Positions 28,998-36,114 of a stretch of DNA of 64,000 bases are shown here, piece by piece. The first letter of the stretch is position 1; each line of letters begins with the position of its first letter. Below the pieces are notes generated by a model that saw only the letters and a list, made by a program, of their open reading frames with translations, had not been told where the DNA came from and did no database searches. A program made the position numbers and the translations under genes. The DNA comes from Ancylobacter sp. TS-1 (lineage in GTDB: Bacteria; Pseudomonadota; Alphaproteobacteria; Rhizobiales; Xanthobacteraceae): the NCBI RefSeq assembly GCF_009223885.1, contig NZ_CP045144.1, positions 62,001 to 126,000 of the forward strand. The letters are read 5' to 3'.

Positions 28998-29897
28998 TCA
29001 GGCGCCGGGGCGCTCGGCCACGGCATCCGCCCGGCCGACCCGGATGACGCCGAGCACCAGCGCGCAGCCGACGCCGATCACCGCCGCGCCGGCGACCTGC
29101 GGCAGCGACAGCGGCTCGTCGAGCAGCAGCGTGCCGATCGTCACCGCGACGGCGGTCACGGCGAACTCGACGCTGATGGCCCGGGTCGGGCCGATGGAGG
29201 CGATGAGGCCGAAATAGGCGACATAGGTCATCGCGCTCATCAGCGTGCCGGCGATCAGCAGCATGAGATAGTCGTGCAGCACCGGCACGGTCGGGATCGG
29301 CACGATGGCGAGCAGCGGCAGCGTCAGCAGCCCGCCGGACAGGAAGGCGCCGATGGTGACTTCCCACGAACCCGCGCTGGACAGGCGGCGGCCGGCATAG
29401 ACGCTGCCGAAGGCCGCCGACAGGGTGGAGGCGATGGTGGCGGCGCAGCCAATGAGGAAGTCGTGCGTCACCGGCCGCGCCGGGAAGCCGACCAGCAGCA
29501 CCACGCCCACCATGCCGAGGCCGATGCCGAGGAGCCCGCCGGGGCGGATCGGCTCGACACGCCAGAGCCGGGCGATCAGCATCGAGAACAGCGGGATGGT
29601 GGCGACCAGGATCGCCGACATGGCGGTGCCGATGCGCGGCAGGCCGTAGGAGATCAGGGTGAGCTGCGCCGCCACGGTGAAGGCGCCGACCACTATCAGC
29701 GGCCAGATGCCGAAGCTGAAATCGAGCCGGCGGCCGATGAGCCGGGCGGCGACGAACAGCGTACCGGCGGCGAGGAAGGAGCGCAGCGCCACCGAGCCGG
29801 CCCAGCCGAAGGCATGGATGATGTGGGTCATCACCACGAAGGACGCCCCCCAGGTGATCGCCAGGAAGACGTAGGCGGCGATGTCTCTGGGGGTCAT
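28998..29897 (-). CDS. EamA/DMT superfamily transporter
   Basis: 299 residues with ten predicted TM helices in two EamA repeats: the first begins AAYVFLAITWGASFV, the second IGCAATIASTLSAAFGSVYAGRR. Typical end motifs are FGLIASIGPTRAISVEF and LLDEPLSLPQVAGAAVIGVG. It is probably an exporter of amino acids or other small metabolites; the substrate is unknown. It converges with lldR, leaving a 12-bp gap. Confidence 0.92.
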   Translation of the reverse strand: MTPRDIAAYVFLAITWGASFVVMTHIIHAFGWAGSVALRSFLAAGTLFVAARLIGRRLDFSFGIWPLIVVGAFTVAAQLTLISYGLPRIGTAMSAILVATIPLFSMLIARLWRVEPIRPGGLLGIGLGMVGVVLLVGFPARPVTHDFLIGCAATIASTLSAAFGSVYAGRRLSSAGSWEVTIGAFLSGGLLTLPLLAIVPIPTVPVLHDYLMLLIAGTLMSAMTYVAYFGLIASIGPTRAISVEFAVTAVAVTIGTLLLDEPLSLPQVAGAAVIGVGCALVLGVIRVGRADAVAERPGA

Positions 29898-30210
29898 GCG
29901 TGGGCACCGAGGAGCAGGACGCGGCTCAACCCGGCCGGATCACGCGCGGAACCTAGCGGCCCGCCGGCTTCTGTCAATCGGGCCGTGCGGGGAGGGGACG
30001 CGGTGCGCCGCCGCTCCGCCCGTCCGCCCGCCCGTCCGCCGGCATAGCGTCATCTCCCGACCTTTACCCGGGCACCATGTGCCGGACATGGCGGAAAACG
30101 TGCAGACAAGCCGTTTCCGGCTGTCATAATCCGTCCGCTCCCCTGTACAGGCGAGATAAACGGGGACTAGGCTCGGCTTCCACTTCGTGTTTCCCAAGGG
30201 GAGATGCGTG
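29898..30210. promoter_or_regulatory. Divergent gap with perfect palindrome CCTGTACAGG
   Basis: 313 gene-free bases between the EamA and LuxR-type genes. A perfect 10-bp palindrome CCTGTACAGG lies at 30142-30151, 60 bases before the regulator start. It resembles a compact lux-box-like dyad. A C-rich CGCCCGTCCG stretch lies around 30015-30045. Nothing else is recognisable. Confidence 0.4.
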
Positions 30211-31344
30211 ATGCGTGACGAACGCGTGCGGTCGGCCCTCGACCGTTGCTACGACGCGGTGGTGATGCCGTCGCTGTGGGCGGATGCGCTGCAGGACCTG
30301 GCGTCGGCGTTCGGCGCCGCCGCGATGATGTTCTATCCCTACCAGAAGAACCTCGATTCACCCGATCCGCGCGATCCCAAGCGAAGCTTCACCAAGGTCC
30401 CGATCTCCCACGAATATCAGGAGCTGATCGAGGAATACGAGAAGCACAAATGGTACCTCAACCACTACCGGGCCGAGCGCGGGCTGCCGCTGATGATCGC
30501 CGGGCAGGCGGTGGTCATCGAGCAGCAGCTCGCCACCGACGAGGAACGCCGCACCTCCCGCCACTACAATGATTTCTACCTGCGTCGCGGCTTTCCCGGC
30601 TACGCCATGATCAACGTGCCGATGCTCGACCAGAACTGGTGCATCCCCATGCTGCGGGCGCGCGGGCAGGAACATTTCAGCCCGCAGGAGGCGCGCTATG
30701 TCGGCCGCTACGCGGCGCAGTTCCGGCGCCTGATCACTCTCTCGGACAAGCTGGAGATCGAGAAGGGGCGCGCGGCAATGACCGGGCTCGGCGCCCTCAA
30801 CGCGCCGGCGGCGCTGATCGACTGGCGCGGCTGCGTGCACTCGCTGAACCCGGCCGCCGAGGCGCTGCTCGGCCCCGATCTCAAGCTGGTGCGCGGCGTG
30901 CTGGCGGCGACGCACGCGGCCAGCCACCACGCGCTGCAGGCGATGATCCGCAACGCGCTGCGCGAGGAGCGGACGGCGGTCGAGCGGATGCGTCCGTCCT
31001 CGCTGATCCTGCGGCAGCAGGGGCGCCCGATCCTCGCCGAGGTGCTGCCGCTGTCCGGCATCTTCCTCGACATGTTCGACCGCGCCCATGTGCTGCTGCT
31101 GCTCACCGATCTGGACCGTTTTCCCGCCCCGCGCGAGGAAAGGCTGCGGCTGGGCTTCGCGCTGACCGCCTCGGAGGCGCGGCTGGCGGCGCGGATCGCC
31201 GCCGGGACGGATCTGCGCGAGGCAGCCGCCGCGCTCGGCATCACCTACGACACCGCCCGCGTGCAGCTTCGCGCGGTGTTCCAGAAGACCGGCACGCACC
31301 GGCAGGGGGAACTGGTGGCGCTGCTCTCGCGCCTCGCCCATTGA
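30211..31344 (+). CDS. LuxR-type helix-turn-helix regulator with unidentified sensor region
   Basis: 377 residues. The C-terminal 65 residues form a LuxR/GerE-type HTH (LTASEARLAARIAAGTDLREAAAALGITYDTARVQLRAVFQKTG). The N-terminal ~200 residues are a helical region, followed by a PAS-like segment (ALNAPAALIDWRGCVHSLNPAAEALLG). The ligand is unknown and this is not a clear autoinducer-binding domain. AAGGGGAG seven bases before ATG 30211 sets the start. A palindrome upstream may be its own operator. Confidence 0.85.
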   Translation: MRDERVRSALDRCYDAVVMPSLWADALQDLASAFGAAAMMFYPYQKNLDSPDPRDPKRSFTKVPISHEYQELIEEYEKHKWYLNHYRAERGLPLMIAGQAVVIEQQLATDEERRTSRHYNDFYLRRGFPGYAMINVPMLDQNWCIPMLRARGQEHFSPQEARYVGRYAAQFRRLITLSDKLEIEKGRAAMTGLGALNAPAALIDWRGCVHSLNPAAEALLGPDLKLVRGVLAATHAASHHALQAMIRNALREERTAVERMRPSSLILRQQGRPILAEVLPLSGIFLDMFDRAHVLLLLTDLDRFPAPREERLRLGFALTASEARLAARIAAGTDLREAAAALGITYDTARVQLRAVFQKTGTHRQGELVALLSRLAH

Positions 31345-31374
31345 GGGCCTCCGGCCCGGCGGGTGCGGGAAGCC

Positions 31375-32010
31375 TCAGCCGGCGGCGCGCTGGCCGGCGA
31401 ACTGGCCGCCATAGCCGCGCTGGGGCACGCCGAGCGTCTGCTCGAGAATGAGCTGGCACACCTTCATGCCCGCCCGCAGGCGGATCGGGCGCGGCCCGAG
31501 ATTGATGATTTCGAGCTGGATGCGTCCCGTCGAGCCGGCATGGATGGTGGGGGCGGTGAGGTGGACGATGAGGCCGATGCGCGCCAGCGAGCTTTTGCCC
31601 TCGACGCGGGCGGCAAGGCGCGCCCCGGGGCGCAGGTCCACCCGCTCCAGCGTCCAGCCGAGCACCAGCCGGCCGGGATCGAGCACGAAGCCGGCCTCGC
31701 CGATCTCGATATCGTCGGCCATGCGGGTGATGGCCTCGCGGAAGGAATAGCCCGGCCCGGCCGGGTCGATCACCGGGTCCTCGTCCTCGGCCGGGTCGCG
31801 GTAGAGGGTGAGGCGGGTGTCGAGGCGCAGATCCACCCCGTTCGGCGCGTAGAACTCGGCCGGCGGCGGCGGCTCGATGGCGACCGAGCCTTCGGCGATG
31901 GCGTCGAGAATGTCGCGGTCGGTCAGGATCAAGGCGGGCTCACTCGCGGGATCGGGCGCAACATCTGGATCGGTAACATGGTTTTCCGGCAGGGGAAACG
32001 GCGCGGGCAT
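31375..32010 (-). CDS. dCTP deaminase/dUTPase-family protein
   Basis: About 211 residues. The core EGKSSLARIGLIVHLTAPTIHAGSTGRIQLEI matches dCTP deaminase, including the Ser and Arg of the first motif and the catalytic Glu in QLEI. It would convert dCTP to dUTP for thymidylate synthesis. An N-terminal extension of about 25 residues is Asp/Pro-rich. Start at 32010 is the best internal ATG; 32103 is possible. Divergence from E. coli Dcd leaves some doubt about the exact activity. Confidence 0.8.
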   Translation of the reverse strand: MPAPFPLPENHVTDPDVAPDPASEPALILTDRDILDAIAEGSVAIEPPPPAEFYAPNGVDLRLDTRLTLYRDPAEDEDPVIDPAGPGYSFREAITRMADDIEIGEAGFVLDPGRLVLGWTLERVDLRPGARLAARVEGKSSLARIGLIVHLTAPTIHAGSTGRIQLEIINLGPRPIRLRAGMKVCQLILEQTLGVPQRGYGGQFAGQRAAG

Positions 32011-32177
32011 GCCGTCGCCCGGTTGAGCAGGGTTTGCGCGCAACCGGACGGAGGGGCATGCAACAAAAACAGTGCAATCCTGCAATGATTTGGGCTTGAG
32101 CATTCCGCGCGCGGGAACGAGGTTAGGCGCCGAGCCGGCCGCCCCCTTCCGGGCGCCGCAACCGGAGTCCCCCAGAG

Positions 32178-32744
32178 ATGACCGACCGCCCCTCGCTTCT
32201 CGCCATTTCCGGCAGCCTGCGCGCCGGCGCCTTTTCGACCGCCGTGGCGAAGGCCCTGAAGGAAGCCGCCGCCGCCAAGGCCGACGTCACCGTGCAGCTT
32301 CTCAACGACGTTCCCTTCTACAACCAGGACGAGGACGGCGAGACCCAGCCGGCCGGGGCGGCGGCGCTGCGCGCGGCGATGGCGGCGGCGGACGGGGTGA
32401 TTTTCATCTCGCCGGAATATAATTACGGCACCTCCGGCGCGCTGAAGAACGCCATCGACTGGGGCTCGCGCCCCTATGCCAAGGGCGCGCTGCTCGGCAA
32501 GCCGGCGCTGGTGGTCACCTCCTCGCCGGGCTCGACCGGCGGCATCCGTGCACAGGCGCAGGTGCGTGAATCGCTCTCCGCCGCCGGCGCGCGGGTGGTC
32601 TCCTATCCGCACCTCGCCATTCCCAATGTCGGCGAGAAGATCAAGGACGGCATCTTCGCCGACGAGAAGACGCGCGGCTTCCTTGTCGGCGGCGTCGAGG
32701 CGCTGCTGCGGGAAATCCGCCTGCTCAAGCTCGCCGCCGGCTGA
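32178..32744 (+). CDS. NADPH-dependent FMN reductase family flavoprotein
   Basis: 188 residues, flavodoxin-like fold. ISGSLRAGAFSTAVAKAL binds the FMN phosphate; FISPEYNYGTSGALKNAIDW is the family hallmark. Such enzymes reduce flavins, quinones or azo/chromate compounds in the cytoplasm; the true substrate cannot be told. The gene is monocistronic and divergent from the dCTP-deaminase-like gene. Confidence 0.92.
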   Translation: MTDRPSLLAISGSLRAGAFSTAVAKALKEAAAAKADVTVQLLNDVPFYNQDEDGETQPAGAAALRAAMAAADGVIFISPEYNYGTSGALKNAIDWGSRPYAKGALLGKPALVVTSSPGSTGGIRAQAQVRESLSAAGARVVSYPHLAIPNVGEKIKDGIFADEKTRGFLVGGVEALLREIRLLKLAAG

Positions 32745-32824
32745 GGCCGACTGTCCCGCCGGGCGGGGGCTTGAGCCTGCCGCCCGGCCGGTCACTATGG
32801 GCGCCCCCGCACCCGGAGCGCGCC

Positions 32825-34393
32825 ATGACCCGCACCCGCACCCGATCCCGCACCCTTTCCCGTCTGGTCCCGCTGCTGGCCGGCGCGGTCCTCGCCGCCG
32901 GACCCGCCCGGGCGGAGCCGGTATCCCGTGCGCCGGTATCCCGGGCGCAGGTGGAGGCGGCGCTGCCCGCGCTCGACGCGCAGGCGGCGAAGGCGGTGGC
33001 CGACGGCCTCGTGCCGGGGCTCGCCATCGCTGTCGTTCAGGGCGATGCGGTGGTGTTCGCCAAAGGCTACGGCGTGCGCGAGGAAGGCAAGCCCGGCGCG
33101 GTCGACGCTGACACGGTGTTCCAGCTCGCCTCCTTCTCCAAGCCGATCACCGCCACCGTGGTCGCCGCGCTGGTCGGCGACAAGCTGCTGGACTGGGACA
33201 CGCCGGTCGCGGCGCTCAACCCCTCCTTCCAGCTCAGGGACGCCTACCCGACCCAGCAGGTGAGCGTGCGCGACCTGCTCGCCCATCGCTCCGGCCTGCC
33301 CGGGGACGCCGGCAACGAGCTGGAGGCGCTGGGCTATGACCGCGCCACGATCCTCGCGCGGCTGCGCCTAGTGCCGCCTTCGTCGAGCTTCCGGGCCGGC
33401 TATTCCTATTCGAATTTCGGCTTCACCGCCGGGGCGGTGGCCGCCGCCGCGCCGACCGGCAAGCCGTGGGAGGAGGTGGCGAAGGAGAAGCTGTTCGCCC
33501 CGCTCGGCATGGCCTCCACCTCGGCGCGCCACGCCGATTTCATCGCCCATGAGAACCGCGCCGAGCTGCACATAGGCGGGCCCGGCCACTGGGCGGCGAA
33601 GCTGAAGCGCCAGCCGGACGCGCAGGCGCCGGCGGGCGGGGTCTCCTCCAACGCCCGCGACCTCGCGCAATGGCTGCGGCTGGAACTGGCCGGCGGCATG
33701 TTCGACGGCCGCCGGCTGATCCCGGAGGCCGCGCTGGCGGCGACGCACCAGCCGGTGATGGCGCGCGGCGCCAACCCGGTGACGGGCGCCGCCTCCTTCT
33801 ACGCGCTGGGCTGGAACGTGGAATATGGACGCCACGGGGTGAGCTGGGGCCATGCCGGCGCCTTCAGCGTCGGCGCCCGCACGCTGGTGACGATCTACCC
33901 CGAGGCGGATATCGCCATCGTGGTGCTGGCCAATGCCTTCCCGACCGGGGTGCCGGAAGGGCTGGCCGACAACTTCTTCGACCGCGTGTTCGACGGCAAA
34001 CCGGGCACGGACTGGATGGGGCCGTGGAACGCCGCCTATGAGGGGATGTTCGCCCCCGCCATGGCGGCGGCGAAGGCGCGCTTCGCCCCGCCCGCCGCGC
34101 CGCTGCCGGCGGCGCCGCTCGCCGCCTATCAGGGCCGCTATGCCAATGCCTATGTCGGCGGGGCGCAAGTGGCGGCGGCGGGCGAAGGGCTGGAACTGCG
34201 GCTTGGCCCGGACGGGCAGGCGCGCTTCCCGCTCACCCATGTCAACCGCGACGTCTTCCTCTACTACCCCGCGCCGGAGCTTCCCGACCTGCCCTCCGCC
34301 GCCACCTTCACCCTCGGCCCGGACGGCACGGCGGGCGCGCTGACGCTGGAGGATTTCGACGGCTTCGGGCTGGGAACGCTGACGCGGGAGTGA
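32825..34393 (+). CDS. Secreted beta-lactamase-fold serine hydrolase (class C / S12 type)
   Basis: 522 residues. A basic N-terminus and signal peptide (VPLLAGAVLAAGPARA) lead to an S12 domain with the nucleophile motif SFSK (near residue 103), YSN and HAG. A C-terminal all-beta extension of about 100 residues (AAYQGRYANAYVGG onward) resembles the DUF3471-type domain of peptidase or esterase relatives. Likely roles are peptidase, esterase or cell-wall amidase; true beta-lactamase activity is unproven. GGAG precedes ATG 32825. Confidence 0.9.
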   Translation: MTRTRTRSRTLSRLVPLLAGAVLAAGPARAEPVSRAPVSRAQVEAALPALDAQAAKAVADGLVPGLAIAVVQGDAVVFAKGYGVREEGKPGAVDADTVFQLASFSKPITATVVAALVGDKLLDWDTPVAALNPSFQLRDAYPTQQVSVRDLLAHRSGLPGDAGNELEALGYDRATILARLRLVPPSSSFRAGYSYSNFGFTAGAVAAAAPTGKPWEEVAKEKLFAPLGMASTSARHADFIAHENRAELHIGGPGHWAAKLKRQPDAQAPAGGVSSNARDLAQWLRLELAGGMFDGRRLIPEAALAATHQPVMARGANPVTGAASFYALGWNVEYGRHGVSWGHAGAFSVGARTLVTIYPEADIAIVVLANAFPTGVPEGLADNFFDRVFDGKPGTDWMGPWNAAYEGMFAPAMAAAKARFAPPAAPLPAAPLAAYQGRYANAYVGGAQVAAAGEGLELRLGPDGQARFPLTHVNRDVFLYYPAPELPDLPSAATFTLGPDGTAGALTLEDFDGFGLGTLTRE

Positions 34394-34639
34394 GGGGGCG
34401 ACAGCGTGGGCGCGCTCCGCCGCCTTTGCCCAGAGTCGACGAGTGGGCGAAAATCCCAAACTAGGAAAATAGTCGCAATCGTGCACGTAATAAGGCAGAC
34501 TTCGAAGTGGTAGGTGATTCGGGACAGGCCGGCGCGGAGGTTGAGTTGACGGAAGAGGGCTACGCCACCCTGCGCCTTATTATGCGCAAATGGATCACTG
34601 CCAACATTGGCGCCATAGATGAGGGTGGCGATGGGGACA
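34394..34639. other. Gene-poor left part of AT-richer islet
   Basis: 246 bases between the serine hydrolase and the HEPN-like gene. The left 13-bp repeat is at 34462-34474. A plus-strand reading frame from 34507 to 34707 (66 codons, GTG start, no ribosome site) overlaps the end of the HEPN-like gene and is probably not a gene or only a remnant. Nothing else is recognised. Confidence 0.5.
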
Positions 34640-35161
34640 TTAAGTCCCTTGCTGCCCAAATCGACCCGCTTTGGCATAGTCCTCGATATCGTCGCCAGAG
34701 ATATTGAGAGCATCCGCTGCAGCTAGATGGAGTCGGCGAAATTCCAGGAAATGCTCGTGGAATTGAGCGGCTGTAAACTCCGCCCGGCTGACTCGGTAGC
34801 GGTCCTTGATATCTCGCTTGATGAAGGCGAAGTTTGAATAGTCGTCCTCTGTAGCTGGAGTGCCGTGCACAAGCGCATTGCGGCGCGCATGATTGATGAG
34901 CGCCTTGACCGGCTCGATCTTGGATTGCTCTCCAGCCTCAACTAGGAGGCTGTACAGGATGGAGGGCTTGTTGCCGAAGCTTAGCCCGCCGAGCACAATC
35001 GATGCCGCTAGTGGCTTCATCTCCGCCAGGCGAGCGATGGCAATCTCTAGGACGATCTCGAACTCGCTCCAGAGGGTCATGAACGCGCCGAAATCGTGTA
35101 GAAGCTGCGTTCGGTTTTCGACTCCGATTTGATCAGGCAAGTCAGATGGAAGCGTCACCAT
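34640..35161 (-). CDS. HEPN-motif protein, possible RNase/defence protein
   Basis: 173 residues, mostly helical, with base composition unlike the neighbours. Helices LLHDFGAFMTLWSEFEIVLEIAI and AASIVLGGLSFGNKPSILYSLL precede ALINHARRNALVHG, which carries R94-N95-x3-H99, the Rx4-6H signature of HEPN nucleases common in toxin-antitoxin and anti-phage systems. The C-terminal part is helical and charged. AGGGG precedes ATG 35161. The start codon overlaps the start of the divergent ORF within the palindrome CATG. HEPN assignment rests on motif and helicity only. Confidence 0.6.
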   Translation of the reverse strand: MVTLPSDLPDQIGVENRTQLLHDFGAFMTLWSEFEIVLEIAIARLAEMKPLAASIVLGGLSFGNKPSILYSLLVEAGEQSKIEPVKALINHARRNALVHGTPATEDDYSNFAFIKRDIKDRYRVSRAEFTAAQFHEHFLEFRRLHLAAADALNISGDDIEDYAKAGRFGQQGT

Positions 35162-35372
35162 GTCAGATGCCCCTAGCGACGATGCAAAATTTCAGGAGAC
35201 GGTGAAGCGGCCTCTACAGACGCCGCCGAACCCTACCATTCGGCCAACGCTATGCTTCCAGATACTCGCGGGCCTTATCGGCCCCTTGGAAGATCGGATT
35301 GTCGAGGTTGATCATGGGCTTGGCTCCTATATTGCCAACCTATCACACGGCCCTGCTTTGTCACGTATATAA
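35160..35372 (+). CDS. Small ORF divergent from HEPN-like gene, possible partner or remnant
   Basis: 70 residues. The N-terminal MSDAPSDDAKFQETVKR is polar and helical and is followed by TPPNP; this resembles small proteins of Rhizobiales ending in a TPPKPH-like tail, but here the reading continues into an unrelated hydrophobic segment, as if frameshifted or fused. GGAAG lies eight bases before ATG 35160. Its start overlaps that of the HEPN-like gene on the other strand. Coding is uncertain. Confidence 0.35.
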   Translation: MSDAPSDDAKFQETVKRPLQTPPNPTIRPTLCFQILAGLIGPLEDRIVEVDHGLGSYIANLSHGPALSRI

Positions 35373-35387
35373 TTAGGAAAATAGTCC

Positions 35388-35416
35388 TTGACAGCGTGAC
35401 GCTGGCGGGGTAGGTT
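35388..35416 (+). promoter_or_regulatory. Strong sigma-70-type promoter facing the GTA cluster, with palindromic spacer
   Basis: TTGACA (35388-35393), a 17-base spacer, and TAGGTT (35411-35416). A perfect inverted repeat CAGCGT-G-ACGCTG (35392-35404) overlaps the -35 end and the spacer, an ideal position for a repressor. It is the first recognisable promoter upstream of terS and probably drives the cluster or the small transcript at 35423. Confidence 0.7.
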
Positions 35417-35422
35417 TTCTTC

Positions 35423-35515
35423 ATGCTCCACAACTGCGTCGGAAGGCCGTGAGGTCACGATGCCCCGAGGCCCCCGCAGGGGCGTCGTTTCGGCCGGCCT
35501 TCGCGCCGGCTTTTT
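35423..35515 (+). ncRNA. Structured leader or small RNA upstream of terS
   Basis: From the predicted start, the transcript contains a 9-bp stem CGATGCCCC/GGGGCGTCG (35458-35487) and then a terminator GCCGGC-CTTCGC-GCCGGC-TTTTT (35493-35515), all before the terS start at 35545. Either a ~93-nt small RNA ends here or the leader attenuates GTA transcription. A nine-codon reading frame (35423-35452) precedes the stems; its use is doubtful. No known RNA family is recognised. Confidence 0.5.
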
Positions 35516-35544
35516 CGTTTCCGGGTTCGATCTGCGGAGGTGGA

Positions 35545-36114
35545 ATGTCGGTTCCCCGCAAGAGCGTTACGCCCGAGGCGGCCGCCATGGCGCGCCACCT
35601 CTATGAACAGACGAATGTGCCCTTGCGCGACATCGCCGTCCTGCTCGGCATCGGTGTGACGACGCTGGTCCAGCGGGCGAAGCGGTGGCAATGGACGCCG
35701 CGCTCGCAACGCGTGCCGACCGCGCCGCCGCCGCCCACTTCCCTCGCGCCGGCCCCGCCGGCCGGGGGCGGGGAAGCCCAAGGCGAGGGCGCGGCTGGCG
35801 AAGGAGCGACAGCATTGTCGCGAAGCGCGCTGATCGGGCGGCTGATCCACCGCATCGAGGCCGAGATCGCCGCCATCGAGCGGCTGATCGGGCTCGGCGG
35901 GGGCGCGACCGTGACGCCGGAGGCGAGCCCGGCCGATGCCGAGCGCGCCGCGCGCACGCTCGCCGTGCTGGTGCGGGCGCTGCGCGAGCTGGCCGTGCTG
36001 GAAAAGCAGGCGCCGGACGGGGACGAGGATGAAGCCAGCCGCGATGCCGACGCCTTCCGACGCGAGCTTGGCGCGACGCTTGAGCGCGTGCTGGCGGGCG
36101 GGGAAGCTGCCTGA
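35545..36114 (+). CDS. GTA small terminase-like protein (g1)
   Basis: 189 residues. An N-terminal HTH (MARHLYEQTNVPLRDIAVLLGIGVTTLVQRAKRW) is followed by a Pro-rich linker and two helices (LIGRLIHRIEAEIAAIERLIG and ARTLAVLVRALRELAVLE), the layout of GTA g1/TerS that recognises DNA for packaging. GGAGG precedes ATG 35545. It overlaps terL by 86 bases. First structural gene of the cluster. Confidence 0.85.
   Translation: MSVPRKSVTPEAAAMARHLYEQTNVPLRDIAVLLGIGVTTLVQRAKRWQWTPRSQRVPTAPPPPTSLAPAPPAGGGEAQGEGAAGEGATALSRSALIGRLIHRIEAEIAAIERLIGLGGGATVTPEASPADAERAARTLAVLVRALRELAVLEKQAPDGDEDEASRDADAFRRELGATLERVLAGGEAA

Larger units (their letters stand above)
34462..35386. mobile_element. Short AT-richer islet bounded by 13-bp direct repeats
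   Basis: TAGGAAAATAGTC occurs at 34462-34474 and 35374-35386. The 899 bases between are visibly poorer in G+C than both flanks and hold one HEPN-like gene plus a divergent small ORF. No recombinase is present. The right repeat lies one base before the -35 box of the GTA-facing promoter. It could be an inserted cassette or a duplicated regulatory site around foreign DNA; transfer is inferred from composition. Confidence 0.55.

Noticed and set aside
29995..30050. CGCCCGTCCG-rich stretch as a functional repeat
   Set aside because: It is low-complexity GC-rich DNA without symmetric structure or conserved spacing.
34507..34707. 66-codon plus-strand ORF in the AT-richer islet
   Set aside because: GTG start without a ribosome site, and it overlaps the end of the HEPN-like gene on the other strand. 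It may be a remnant, but there is no evidence of translation.
34462..35386. 13-bp direct repeats as phage attL/attR
   Set aside because: There is no integrase or tRNA, and the sequence could equally be a duplicated regulator site. It is kept only as an unexplained boundary repeat.
35423..35452. Nine-codon leader peptide before terS
   Set aside because: It would start at or next to the predicted transcription start with no ribosome site. No regulatory codons stand out.
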